64,000 bases of DNA from Eimeria necatrix (Eukaryota; Apicomplexa; Conoidasida; Eucoccidiorida; Eimeriidae). The DNA lies in contig NW_013654718.1 in the NCBI RefSeq assembly GCF_000499385.1, positions 42,139 through 106,138 on the forward strand, given 5' to 3'. Of this stretch, positions 51,664 to 62,665 are shown one piece after another. Every line of letters begins with the position of its first letter. Position 1 is the first letter of the stretch. The translations under genes and the position numbers were made by a program. The notes under the pieces are model-generated. The model searched no databases. It worked only from the letters and a program-made list of their open reading frames with translations, and was not told the origin of the DNA.

Positions 51664-52762
51664 ATGCACATACGCAACGGACGCGTAGTCGTTCCTATGC
51701 AACAGGAGACTTCTACACTGCCAGTAAACAAGTTGCCCAGTGGAACACCAACCCATCCTCGTCATGCTACTCCGAAACCCACTGTAGCATGGCGGCCGCA
51801 TGGGCATAAGGAGACACCCCAGCAGGTGTCACCTATAACCATAACAACTGTTAACGGTATTCCAGGGGACAGTCCGTAGGTCACGTGCGACCAATTCCAC
51901 TCTGTGATGGATGTGATAAGGAATGTTATAGGCGGGTCTGGAGATTCGAGCGCAACGTTGCCTACACTCCCTGAAGACGGCAGCACTATGCAGGCCTTTT
52001 CGATGCGTATCGAACGACGTTACACCCAGATGGAATTGGAGACCCGTGGGTGGGGAGCGCACTTATCGACCATCTTGTGGGCCCCGCTCAAACTTATTGG
52101 ATGTATCTTCAGCGAACTATCGACCTAAGCGATTGGGCGACGGTGCAGCGCGAGCTTCTGGAATGGTTTGAGAAAACAATATCGCAGAGTCAATTGCTGA
52201 CGGAGGTGGCTAAAGTATGGTGGAATGGTAACCCTAAGGACTGCACCAGTTTGCGGCTGTAGCGGAGAGTGGAGTGGAAATCGCCCCCGACGAAGTCGCT
52301 GACTTCTACTGCACCGGGGTACCGACGGACCTCCATCTGCTCATAACAAATAAAGGCCAGGTGAAGTATTCCTCTTGGGAACAAGCGGCGACAGCAGCAG
52401 CGCGACTCTACGAACCTAAGCAGACCGTGGTAGAGCTACGAGGAAGAGCCTGTCGAGCCATCAGAGCCGCTATTGAGGTAAATGGACCCCATCGGAAGCA
52501 GGAAAACGAAAATCGGCCTTGGGGAAATCCCGGAAACTGCTGCGAGTGTCAGGGGAGTGGACACCCGGCACGAGTTTGTCCCAGCAAGGGAGAACGTACC
52601 AAGCATCCGGGCGAGACCTGCAAGAAGTGTGGCAGTGTGGGACACTATGTTCGGCACTCTCCTATATACGACCTCGGCTGGAGCAAGCCGGAGGGCAACA
52701 GTAATAGGCCGACCGCCCGTCCCCGCACTGAGAGGACTGAGCGTTTAAACGACAGGGCCTAG
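51664..52762 (+). pseudogene. gag polyprotein remnant with zinc knuckles
   Basis: Coding matches jump between frames: VMDVIRNVIGG, then WMYLQRTIDLSDWATVQREL (typical of the retrotransposon Gag helical domain), then EVADFYCTGVPTDLH. Two CCHC-type knuckles follow: CCECQGSGHPARVC is complete (CX2CX4HX4C). CKKCGSVGHYVRHS has Ser where the last Cys belongs. At least one stop and two frameshifts prevent a single product. Confidence 0.8.
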
Positions 52763-53097
52763 GCGTGGTTGGAGACAAACATCCTACGCCACTGGGATGA
52801 TGTGTGCGGTAGCGGCAGGCCCTTGCCATTGCAGTCTCTCTCGAGCGGCGGAACCGGATCCTCAACACGGTAGAAAAAACTAAAACGAGGAATGAGGTCG
52901 CGCAGAGGACTCAACCGCCTTCGGAAACGCGGTGGAAGTCAGGGACGGCGCCGATCCGGAGTGAAGAACCTCCATGCGAGAAGACGCCTAACAGTGGTAA
53001 CAGAAGAAGGCTGCAGGCCAGACACAACAGAACTTGTGTCGCATTGGTAGCGGGGAACTTGTGCTAAGGAGCCATAAGACTAAGGGGCAGCATTGTG

Positions 53098-53545
53098 TTA
53101 TGTGGGTGTGACAGCGATACTTCGCGTTGAGCTCACAGGGAGTGCATGTGAGGAGCACTTGGACGCTGGGGAGTCAAGAAGTTTTCTCAGTCCTAAAACA
53201 GTCGAATGACTGCAGCTCAAGGTGCGAAAATTTCCAGAAGAGCATAGGTTCACCGTGGCTACAGGTGAACAATTACGCATTGATCGGGTTGTGACGGAGT
53301 TGACGATGTGGTGTGGACATGCACGCTTTTCGGGGGATTTCTTAGTGAGAGCCGTTCCCTATGACTTAGTCTTGGGGTTGGATTGGCTGACTGAACACAA
53401 GGTGGCTTGGTACTTCCAGTCAGACAAGCTGAGTAACTATGTGAACGGCAAGTGGTGCGAGTTACCGGCCGTCAGGACTGGTGAAGAAAAGATGCAGCGA
53501 GACAGTACTATCGTGGTACACCGAGGGACCCCTGCAGGGCGATAA
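53098..53545 (+). pseudogene. retroviral-type aspartic protease remnant
   Basis: The active-site region reads LDAGESRSFLSP, where the family has D-S/T-G-A. A stop follows shortly after. The second half, 53222-53545, is open and contains YDLVLGLDWLTEHK, the usual ILGxDWL motif near the end of the domain. With the active-site Thr/Ser lost the enzyme should be inactive. Confidence 0.75.
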
Positions 53546-53875
53546 TATGATATTGGGCAGGCAAGTGGCGGGCATGTCAACGAAGGAGGCCTTTATATTC
53601 TTACGCCCGCCACCCAAAAGATACAAGTTTCATGGCAAGACAAAGACGAAGGTACGGGCATCGTCCCTCGTTCACCAGGCGTAGGCTGGCACAAAGAGTC
53701 TCAGAGCACCACTGCACGGTTTGCATCTCTTCCTGGCTTTGCCCGACGTTGGCTCGTCAGTGGCACTGAGGTTGTCGGACGAATGGCAAGGCGCGTTTCG
53801 CCGCGCGTTGATCGGGACTCGACCCACATCCTCCGGCTGGGGTAGTCCTTTGGCGTCCACCGCCTTGACGGCAGC

Positions 53876-54704
53876 TGTAGTGCAAAGCACCTACTGCTGC
53901 GACTACGCTGCTACCTGCCCCTCGAGCAAGCCTACAAACTGGACCTAGCGTAGGCGCATTTCCTGGAAACTGTAGCTTATTTTCATCGAAATACAATAAT
54001 TCTTAAGTTTTTCAAAATCTGTCTGTTCTACTCGCGCCACTCTGGGAGCTCGCCTCCTAGGCCCTATGGGGAGGACGCCTGCACTGGTGCCGGCGCTATC
54101 GCCGGCCCCAGTCTCCACCCATTTTCCACACATTTCACGTATGCATATTAACTCATAGACAATTTGCCTTACTTTTATCCTAGTAGGAGGGTCCTGTCCT
54201 CCTCCAGTGTTGCGACCCCTTGTAGGTTGCTAGCTAGCTATTGTCTCTAGGTCACTAGCAAGCTGTAATGCACAGGCACTACAATGGGGCTGGCTAGTGT
54301 CCTAGAGATGATAGCTAGCGAGCGACCTACAAGGGGCCGCAACACTGGAGGAGGACAGGACCCTCCCAATAGAATTAAAATAAGAAAACTGTCTATTAGT
54401 TCTAATGAATACGTGAAATGTACGGAAATTCTGTGGACACTGGGGCTGGCGATAGCGCCGCCTCCAGTACGGGCCTCCTCCCCATAGGGCCTAGGAGGCG
54501 AGCTCCCAGAGTGGGGCGAATCGAACAGAGAGATTTGAAACACTTAAGAACTCTTGTATTTCGATGGAATAAAGCTATAGTGTCCGAGAAATGGGGTCAT
54601 GCTAGGCGTAGTTTGTAGGCCTGCTCGAGGCGCCGGAAGCGGCGTAGTCCCAGCAGTGGGCGCCGCGCATTACACAAGCCCCATTGTAGTGCCTGTGCAC
54701 TACA
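53876..54704. mobile_element. 829-bp palindromic (fold-back) element of two head-to-head LTR-like arms
   Basis: Starts TGTAGTGC and ends GCACTACA. The right arm (54264-54704) starts TGTAATGCACAGGCACTACA. The left arm (53876-54263) is its imperfect reverse complement: CCTCGAGCAAGCCTACAAAC on the left matches the complement of GTTTGTAGGCCTGCTCGAGG on the right, and TCCTCCAGTGTTGCGACCCC matches the complement of GGCCGCAACACTGGAGGA. Arms are about 390-440 bp. It lies between the protease and RT parts of the host element, and I see no coding capacity. Confidence 0.8.
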
Positions 54705-54737
54705 GTAGCGGAGGGTGAAAAGGAGTGTCTCTGGCCT

Positions 54738-56228
54738 ATGGCGAAACCCGCCCACACTCTATTCGACAAATGGACAAATTCGACGGAGGCACAGGCTATT
54801 CCATGTGAGATTATCCAGGTGTTGCAGGAGTATCGAGCGGCCTTTCCCGATAACTTACCTAAGGGATTACCGCCGAAGCGCCCTCATGATCACCATATCC
54901 TACTGGTTACTGGAAAACTTCCAGCAAAATCTACCATATACCGTATGACTCCAGATCAGCTCACTTTCCACAAGCAGGAGATAGCTAAATTATCGGACAC
55001 TGGCTGGATCGGACCAACCTATTAGCCTATTTGCGCTCCTACGATGGTGGTGGACAAGCGTGATGATGGCTCCAGGGAGCGGAAAATGCGTATGCTTGTT
55101 AATTACCAGGCTCTGAATGCCCTTACGATAGGCCCTGATTTTCCGCTACCTCCCATACAAACCATTCTGCAGATGCTGGGAGGCGCCAAGTATTTTTCCA
55201 CTTTGGACCTTGAAGCAGGATTCCGTCAAATGCGCATGGCTAAGGAAGATCGCTAGAAGACGGCTTTCCGCTCCGTTCTAGGGCTATTCGAATATCGAAT
55301 TATGCCCTTTGGCCTTACGGGTGCTCCAGCTACGTTCCAGGCCAGCATTAATGCCTATCTACAGCCTTCATTAGGACAGGGCGTTACTGCGTACCTAGAT
55401 GATGTACTTATTTATAGTTCCCACCTCTCTGGACACGTTTCCCTCCTGTGACAAGTTCTCAGTGTTTTTTTGCAAAACCGATTCTACCCAAAATTCCGCA
55501 AACGCAAGTTCGCTGGGCAAGCAATCACATATTTTGGTTATACCATCACTGGCGAAGGCATCAAACCTGCAGAAGACAAAATCGAAGCTATCCGGCACTG
55601 GCCAGAGGTGCTGGAAAATGAAACGCAAGTGCGGCAGTTCCTCGGCACCATAAATTACTGTCGCATGTTCATGGGGCCAGATTATGCCGACGTTGCGCAG
55701 CTTCTGGTTGATCCTACACCTAAAGACGTCAGTTTCAAATGGACAGAGCTTCACACAAAGGGGGTGCAGCAGCTCAAACAGCGCTTAATCGACTTCACTA
55801 CTTTACAGCTTCCTGACACAACGAAGCCCTTCGAGTTATACACGGAGGCCTCCGGCTATGCAATCGGAGCGGTTCTAGAACAAGAAGGCAAGCCCATTGG
55901 CTTCCTCAGCCAAGTCATGAACCTTACATAAAAGAAATTCTGGATCTACGATCAGGAACTCTTGGCGTTGGTCACGGCTCTGGACAAGTGGTCACATTTG
56001 CTCCGTGTCGCCAGGGTTACAGCTCATGCAAATCACCAAGCTCTCACCCATCTCCAACGACTCCAAGCATCGAAGCCTCGGCGCGGACGCACCGCCTTGT
56101 GGTTAGATTTCCTGGCCGACCTCCCGGATTTGCACATCACTTATGTTCAAGGAGCGCGCAACCGAGTGGCAGATGCCTTGTCTCGCCTTCCCGCTCTCGG
56201 CTCCTCGCTCTCGTGGTCGGCCTGCTAA
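54738..56228 (+). pseudogene. reverse transcriptase and RNase H remnant
   Basis: RT motifs appear in order: RMLVNYQALNALTIGPDFPL, FSTLDLEAGFRQMRMAKEDR, IMPFGLTGAPATFQ and the catalytic box YLDDVLIYS (near 55.4 kb). The thumb region includes GTINYCRMF. RNase H follows with YTEASGYAIGAVLEQEG, where Glu replaces the first catalytic Asp, and ends NRVADALSRLPA. In-frame stops lie after GWIGPTY, after MAKEDR and after VMNLT, and there is a frameshift near 55.45 kb. It is not translatable as one product. Confidence 0.88.
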
Positions 56229-57522
56229 CTACAGGGAGCTCGCCCGCATTCGTTCGCGACGATCCAGACAATGCACCTTGCCATCACCACCTTCAACTCA
56301 GCCGCCTGAGCCCAATCGAGAGGCGGAACATCCTATACCTGCAACGGAGACACTAGCTGACCCTCCTGAGGCGCCTGAATGGCCGCAAGCCTCCCCGAAG
56401 TGTCCTGTTTTGCGCGCTTCCTACGAAGTCGCTGCAAAACAACCAGGAGGCGCTATACAGATAGAGTTTCGCAATCGTCACGTCACCTTTCGCTATGTGC
56501 CGCCTTACTTGCACACTTGTATTCATGGACTATGGCGAATCTGTGCTCCACAATTCCCTGAGTTCCTTACGCATGCCTTGCATTCACATCACGACCATGT
56601 GACCGCCGGCCATCGAGGCCAAAAGAAGACCTTCACGGCTCTGAGCAAGCACTACTGGCCAGGGATGCGTGCTTACACTACTGCGTATGGTGAATCCTGT
56701 ACTCACTGTCGTACGTCTAAGTCTCCAAGCCAAAAACCTGCAGGCCTTCTTCAACAGCTACTCATCCCTTCGCGTCGGTGGGCACACGTGAGCATCGATT
56801 TTATCACGAATCTTCCCTTTACAACGACAGGGCAAGACTCGATTCTCGTGATGGTCGACTCCCTCAGCAAGATGACTAATTTCGTTCCTGCAAAGAAATC
56901 ATTCAAAGCAGCAGACACCGTGCAGCTTCTCGCAGACCGTCTTATCCGTTACCATGGATTTCCAGAGGTACTCATATCGGACCGCAACCCCGGCTTCCAG
57001 TCGGCCCTCTGGCAACAACTATGTCGCCGCTTTAACATCAAACGCGCCATGTTCTCGTCCTACCATCCGCAAAGTGAAGGTCAAACTGAAAGGGTTAACC
57101 GCACACTGGAGCAGCTGCTTCGTACCTACATCCAATCTGACAAACGCGAGTGGGAGCGTTTGCTTCCGGCCGTGGAGCTTGTCTACAACACGGCAAGCCA
57201 TTCACCCACCAAACTCTCTCCCTTCGAGCTTATGGTCGGCGAGAACGCGCTGACTGCTGCGAATCTTGACATCGTAGGCGCGTTAGCCCCTACGCTCACT
57301 CCTCCAATGACTAAGCTCTTCCGGCAGCTCTGCGACAAAGCGCAGAGTCACATACAGAAGGCAAAACTTGAGCAGAGCTATTACGCAGACACAAAGCGCC
57401 GAGCTGTGGAGTATGCAGTGGCGACAAGGTTTGGCTCAGCAGCAAGCATCTACCGGTTTCATCTAGCTGCCCTGAGTTCGAGCCCCGTTACCGAAGACCC
57501 TTTGAAATCATTGAACGAATAG
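56143..57522 (+). CDS. retrotransposon integrase (long open frame)
   Basis: 459 codons open in one frame; the true domain begins about 100 residues in. The zinc-binding HHCC module has HHDHVTAGH followed by CTHC. The catalytic D,D-35-E triad is visible: Asp in VSIDFITNLP, Asp in EVLISDRNPGF, and Glu in SEGQTERVNR. The frame then leaves the conserved path, because the downstream segment PFEIIERI is read in another frame from about 57.5 kb. The core looks intact, but it has no working upstream pol frame and would need internal initiation, so it is probably a recent remnant and not an active gene. Confidence 0.8.
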   Translation: MFKERATEWQMPCLAFPLSAPRSRGRPANYRELARIRSRRSRQCTLPSPPSTQPPEPNREAEHPIPATETLADPPEAPEWPQASPKCPVLRASYEVAAKQPGGAIQIEFRNRHVTFRYVPPYLHTCIHGLWRICAPQFPEFLTHALHSHHDHVTAGHRGQKKTFTALSKHYWPGMRAYTTAYGESCTHCRTSKSPSQKPAGLLQQLLIPSRRWAHVSIDFITNLPFTTTGQDSILVMVDSLSKMTNFVPAKKSFKAADTVQLLADRLIRYHGFPEVLISDRNPGFQSALWQQLCRRFNIKRAMFSSYHPQSEGQTERVNRTLEQLLRTYIQSDKREWERLLPAVELVYNTASHSPTKLSPFELMVGENALTAANLDIVGALAPTLTPPMTKLFRQLCDKAQSHIQKAKLEQSYYADTKRRAVEYAVATRFGSAASIYRFHLAALSSSPVTEDPLKSLNE

Positions 57523-57870
57523 TCACCATCGCTTACCGTCTTGCTTTACCTCCTACTTACGAATGCCACAACGTTTTTCATGTTTCGCAGTTAGTTCCCC
57601 ACCGCCCCCGCCCTCCAGACTTGGTTCCCCAGGAAGCCGATACCGCCTGGCCGCCTATCCGCCATGCACAGGCAATTTGATAGAGGAGTATGAAGTTGAT
57701 TATATTATGGACCAACGCGGCTCAGGCGCCGACGCCCAGTACCTCGTCAAGTGGAGCGGCACCCCCGAAGATCAAGCCACGTAGGAGCTCGCAAACCACC
57801 TTTCAGGATGTCAGGCTTTGCTCCGTGCTTGGCACCGCCGCCAGAGAAGATGTCTTCAGGCTCGAAACCA
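57500..57870 (+). pseudogene. integrase C-terminus and chromodomain remnant
   Basis: PFEIIERIVTIAYRLALPP and VFHVSQLVPHRPR are typical of Ty3-group integrase tails. EYEVDYIMDQRGSG...QYLVKWSGTPEDQAT is a chromodomain with the usual YLVKWxG core. The next codon is TAG where the family has Trp (TGG), then ELANHL. Chromodomains direct integration to modified chromatin in chromoviruses. Confidence 0.8.
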
Positions 57871-58051
57871 TCTTGCTCCTTCCAAGGCGTAGCGGTTTGG
57901 GTCCGTCAACTTCCGCCACATGAGGGTCTTCAATGACGAGGGGCGGGAGGAAGCGCTGCGCACCGCATGCGCTCATGGCATTAGCTTCAGAAGGAAATGG
58001 AGACTGAAAATGCAGAACTAATGTGTTCTCGGTAGGCCGGTTCAATCCGGC

Positions 58052-58061
58052 AAGGGGGGAA
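58052..58061 (+). other. polypurine tract
   Basis: AAGGGGGGAA lies two bases before the 3' LTR start. This is the expected place for the plus-strand primer of the retrotransposon. Confidence 0.75.
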
Positions 58062-58063
58062 TC

Positions 58064-58527
58064 TGTAGTGCGCAGGAACTACAATGGGGCTTGCTGGTGA
58101 CCTATAGAAGGTAGCTAACTGATGACCTATAAGCGGTTAAGAGGTTGAGACGCGGATTGAGCGCTGAAACTTCTTACTAGTGAAATAGAAGGGCAATTTA
58201 TTGGCAGATTAACATGTATAAACTAGAAATGACCGCGAATGCCCTAAGATTGGGGCTGCCGACAACGCCGGCACCGGTGCGCGTCACATCCTCACCGGAC
58301 CAGCAAAGCAAGAATGATAAGAAATGACTCTTATGAAATATGGTTTCGGGAACTTGAAACAAAAACGTCTTTCATAGAGTGCCAGAGTTGTGGGTCGTGC
58401 AGCATCGTATACACTGTAGAGAACGCAGTGTACTACAGACGCGCTGATAGTAGAGAGGATTTCATAGAATGCCCAAGTTGTAGGCCAGGTAGCATCGTGG
58501 ACTCTGCAGAGGACGCGGTTTACTACA
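58064..58527 (+). repeat. 3' LTR of the chromovirus
   Basis: Starts TGTAGTGCGCAGGAACTACA and ends TTTACTACA. It is homologous to the 5' LTR but holds an extra near-copy of its own end: 58371-58437 and 58461-58527 are related, with start points 90 bp apart. The alternative end is 58436, after the first copy. Confidence 0.8.
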
Positions 58528-58614
58528 GGTCCTTTAGAGAACCCGGTGTACTAAAGTTCCTTTCTCGTAGCTCTAGCAGGTCTGCTTAGGCTCGTAAAAT
58601 CGCGCTGCGGCTGT

Positions 58615-59366
58615 CGCTGCTTGACCTCAAAAGGGGTAGTTCACATGCCCGTTATTGGCTATGTGAAGATGGAGGTCCGTCGGTAGCCCAGTGCAGTAGT
58701 AGTAAGCCAGCTCGTGGGAGGCGACCCCCAAACCACGCTCCGCTACAGCCGCAAACTGGTCCTTGTATTCATTAGGGTTGCCATTCCACCGTACCTTAGG
58801 CAACTCCATTGGTAATTGACTTTGTGACACTGCTTTACCGAACCGTTGCAGAAGCCCGCGCTGACGAAGTGTTTCTATCCTCAGATCGGGAAAAAAGGTT
58901 CCACTCCCGGAACAGTCGCCAAATGTAGTGCGCAGCTTTATCTGCTGCTACTACGGTGCTATTTGGCCCACAAACAGGGCACCCTTCTGCCAGATCATCT
59001 ACATGCGACTCATACCTTATAAAATCATACCAAATAATCAATAAACCGTCATCTTTCAAAATTTTAAATCCAACTTTCTTAAAAGTGTCCCCGTCATAGT
59101 TCTTGCTTCCTTGGCCCGGTTAGGGCGGTGGCCGACACCGGTGCTGGCGTTAGCGCCAGCCCCAATCCTAGCGTTTTTACAGACACTTCTAGTTTACACG
59201 TGCTATCTTTCATATAAATCGCCAGAATTTGCTACTAGTAAGGTATTTCTGCGCTCGTTCTGCATGCTGACCTCGTTATAGGCTGCGTACTAACCTCGTT
59301 ATAGGTCACCCGCTAGCTACCCTGGCTAGCTAGCTGTGAGCCCTATTGTAGTGCCTGCGCACTACA
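58615..59366 (-). mobile_element. second, internally deleted chromovirus copy in opposite orientation
   Basis: Read on the minus strand, an LTR (59366-58924) starts TGTAGTGCGCAGGCACTACA and ends GCGCACTACA. TTTGGCGACTGTTCCGG follows, homologous to the base run after the 5' LTR of the first element. About 550 bp of gag is missing, after which an open gag fragment (58830-58627) reads KVRWNGNPNEYKDQ and ELAYYYCTGLPTDLH. It stops abruptly against the end of the first element's 3' LTR. Confidence 0.8.
58924..59366 (-). repeat. LTR of the inverted copy
   Basis: 443 bp, homologous to the other LTRs in reverse orientation. For example CCGGTGCTGGCGTTAGCGCC is the complement of the GGCGCTAACGCC...CCGG block. 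Its first 20 nt form a perfect 8-bp hairpin (59347-59366). Confidence 0.8.
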
Positions 59367-62329
59367 GGTTGCACGTAAACGGGGAGTCCGCGTACACGCA
59401 GACTTTGCGTTTGTTCTCTACTCCTGGCTCCCCGAGTACTGGAAGCCGGCTTTTGAATTTGTCCGCTAGCACTAGCGAGGCGGCCGCTATTAGGAAGTTA
59501 CCGCATTATCAAAGCAGCTACTGGGAGCACTTGGGTTAGTGGCTTCGAGATGGTGCATCCGCAACTACTTATGTGGCTGTGCCACGGCCTTTTGAGGCCA
59601 GTGCTGTAGCCTGATGGATTTTGTGCGACTTGAACAAACCTTTGATCTCAGCTTTTGGTTGGTCTTCTTAGAGGCTCACTGAGGATGTGCAGGGCGCTCG
59701 CTTTATAACCATCTCTGGCAAGTGCTGTCCTGTTGCTTCAGTGACCTGTCTGTTACGCAGGCGCTAATCCCACTCGCTGCATGGCATGCCAAAGCAAAGT
59801 CTTACCGGGGAAGCGTAACATAGGCAGCAGGGCCTGAAGTTTACTGGTACGCTTCACTACAATTAAGGTACGTAGAATACATAGCTGTGGAGACGGGAAA
59901 CTTGTTGATTTTAGGGGAGCGAACTCTGTTAGGTGAAGGAAGAGCCGAAGGGCTCGAGGCACTGCTTTCAGGCGGGAGCCAGTCAAGCAGTATCCACAAA
60001 AAGTAGGTAAATGAAGCAATGCTTTACTCACTCAAACGTGCGCAGAGTAAGGGACGCTAAAGATATTCACTTGCAGGTCGATATGAGCTTGAGCCCCGTG
60101 CAGCAAAGACTGCACTAAGGATGCCTACGTACTTCGTGCTAATGACTGCAATGTGAGGTGCCCGAATTTTCTTGTTGGCCCGCTTAATTGGATGGCGCCA
60201 TGCTTTCACGTCTCGCATCCTTCCAAGGTGTCTTTCACTCCCTAGAAAACACAATAAACAGTACGGGTGAACACTTGTGGAATAGCGGAGCTCGCTCTCA
60301 AGTGAAGGATTCTTGGGCTTCTGCTCGTGCGCTGGTAGGGGACGTGGAACGAAAGGGCGTAAAGCACACTGAGGCCGTAACATTATCTAATTAAGTGACT
60401 TCGCCGCTTGTTTTGAGCATAGATGTCTTTATTTTACCTGATGGCTAATTTTGTGTAGCTACAGAGCACTTTTCATGCTTCCATGGATACCTGGTTAACA
60501 ACAAGCCCCTACAGATATTGTACACAATGCTATTTTGGGCACCTGAAACACTGACGCATGAGCCAACTCCCTACAGAATGAGTTTGCCGACGTTTGCCGT
60601 CAAGACAGACTTCGGACTTGTTGTAATACTTCCAACGATGCACTGTTCACTCACCTTGCCTTTCGGGTTGGCTTAGTAGGTCCGTAGCACTTCACAAAGG
60701 GGCACGCCTTTAGGGTGAGTCTAGCCACCGTAGCACATTTAAGGCACTCTTCGGTCGCGCTGCATTACTTTTGGTATCTAGCAATATTCCTACGCCACAA
60801 CGGAGTAATGCCGAATTGGTTGTGGTGTTCAAAGCTATATGTAGCGGTAGCCCAGTTGCGTGAATCACGCTTTTTCTGCGGTCACTTCCCTTGAACTAGC
60901 ACTGTAATGCGTAAACTGACTCTGAATTGCACCGTGGCTCGGTGTACCGCTTGCTTGAGGAATTTGAAATATTTTTGGAACCATATGCGTCTCGTTGTGC
61001 CGGATATTGACAGCAATTTGTGCGTTGCTGCGAATCTCCAGAATCACAGCACTGGATCTTAGGGCTACACTCCACCAAATTCCAGTGCGTTTAAGCGGTA
61101 AACTCAAAATGTTGTACTTGAAATTTTGAGCCTTTAGTTTGCTTGGATTTCTAGCTACGCCGCAGAGGCTTGCACTATGCACCCTCTGGGTTTGACAAGA
61201 AGGAACAAGGAGTAATATACTACTATTACGTCACATGTGCATGCTAGCCTACAAGAGACAAGCCATCTACCCTAGTTCTTAGTTTGTTCTACCTTCGGTG
61301 AGTGTTCCATTAGTATATTTGGCGGTAATCAGCAGGCATAATACTTGACTGAGAAAATTTACCGCCTCAGTGGTTATCGATGTGTTCGATAAACTTGTTT
61401 GGTATCCGATCAACTCATTTGTTTTCTTAAATGTTAGACGACGCATGTTCCTGCAAGATGGAGAGGATAACACTTTCTCGTGATGTTTACTGTGACGATT
61501 TCTGTAAAGTTAGCATTAGAAAAAACTGGCGTTTAACCGGGTCGCCTTCTGAAGGAAATCTTCGACGTGAATTGGTTAGTGGTCTTACAGGAGGAGGCCT
61601 CTAGACAGATAAAAGCATGTGCAGCAGGATAGGCTCTTCATCGGTCTCTCAGAGCTACGTTCCTAGTTTTCTTCCATGGCAGGCTCAGCTAACTTTGCTC
61701 GTGTTTGTGGCAATTTGTGAGTGCACTTGCTCCGCTTGATTATCATGCGGTTGCCCTAAATACTTCACCATAAATGAAGGTACTGCTAGGAACCCGAATC
61801 GCGCAGCTCTGAAATGAATACTGGATCGGTCGGAGAAGGGTATTTAATGTGCTAGGAAGGCGTGCACACCGTCAACACATTGCGCAGAGCACGATATAAC
61901 GTTCGTTTCAGAAAGCTTGCTGCAGCTATGTTTGGATCACTGCTCCACACCGCGTCAACTGGTGCTCCGCAGATCTGGACGTGATGATAAACTTGCCATA
62001 AAGATAGAGGCATCAATACACACTTTAAAATGAGTAATCACCACCTAACGAGCTGCTGGGAATACATGAATATTCCCTGCTTAAATCGCCACACTGCGAG
62101 GCACCGTTCAGTGGACAAAATTAGTAAGCAGCAGGCCTTCTTCAAAACAGACATTTCTTTGAAGAACGCTACCTGAGAATGGTATATATTCTGCCCAGTA
62201 ATGTTCTGTCAGGTGTGCTTTCAGTGTCCAAGTATCAAGAATAGGGCCAACTACTGTGTGGCGCGCCAGAAAATTTCGAAAAGCCGAGGGTCAAGCCGAT
62301 CTGTGCGCAATTAAATAATTCCTTCTCCC

Positions 62330-62665
62330 ACCTGCAGGCGCATGCGCACTCCAACATGCAGGATGGAATGCTGTACAAGCTTGGGCGCGCCACTCTCAAA
62401 TCGCTGTAATAAAACGTCTCTCTCCAGAAAACGTCACGAACACTTGCAAATGCAGAGTCATCAAGCGTCTCTTCATTCTTTGATTTTTTGAGCAGTAACG
62501 TTAACATGTGCATGCTAGGATTGTGAATGCTCCGATACGCGCAATGAGAAGCATGAGCTGGTCTTTCACCTTTTCCTGGCAAGCAAACCAATCAGGCAGC
62601 CTCTGTAAAACTTGCCGGAACTGTTGAACCATTGAAGCTTGCGAAGTAAGAACGGCATTCTGAGA
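62330..62665 (-). CDS. candidate exons of an unidentified gene
   Basis: Two minus-strand segments have good splice borders and matching phase. The first (about 62660-62570) follows acceptor CTATCTCAG, includes MVQQFRQVLQRLPDWFACQE and ends AAG before donor GTGAAAG. The second (about 62408-62335) follows acceptor TTTTATTACAG, reads RFESGAPKLVQHSILHVGVR and ends CAG before donor GTGGGAG. Joined, they stay open. The amphipathic, protein-like composition supports coding, but I recognise no family and found neither the start nor the stop. Confidence 0.35.

Larger units (their letters stand above)
51144..58527 (+). mobile_element. decayed Ty3-type LTR retrotransposon (chromovirus), 7.4 kb
   Basis: Order: 5' LTR (51144-51562), gag, protease, reverse transcriptase, RNase H, integrase, chromodomain, polypurine tract, 3' LTR (58064-58527). 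The gene order RT-RH-IN marks the Ty3 group, and the C-terminal chromodomain marks chromoviruses, which are known from Eimeria. Several stops and frameshifts break gag and pol; integrase is the longest open part. A palindromic element sits between protease and RT (53876-54704). The LTRs differ at many positions and in length (419 vs 464 bp), so the insertion is old. No clear target-site duplication was found. Confidence 0.9.

Noticed and set aside
53034..53280. Minus-strand open frame opposite the protease
   Set aside because: It is a shadow of the retrotransposon protease, which has the conserved motifs on the plus strand.
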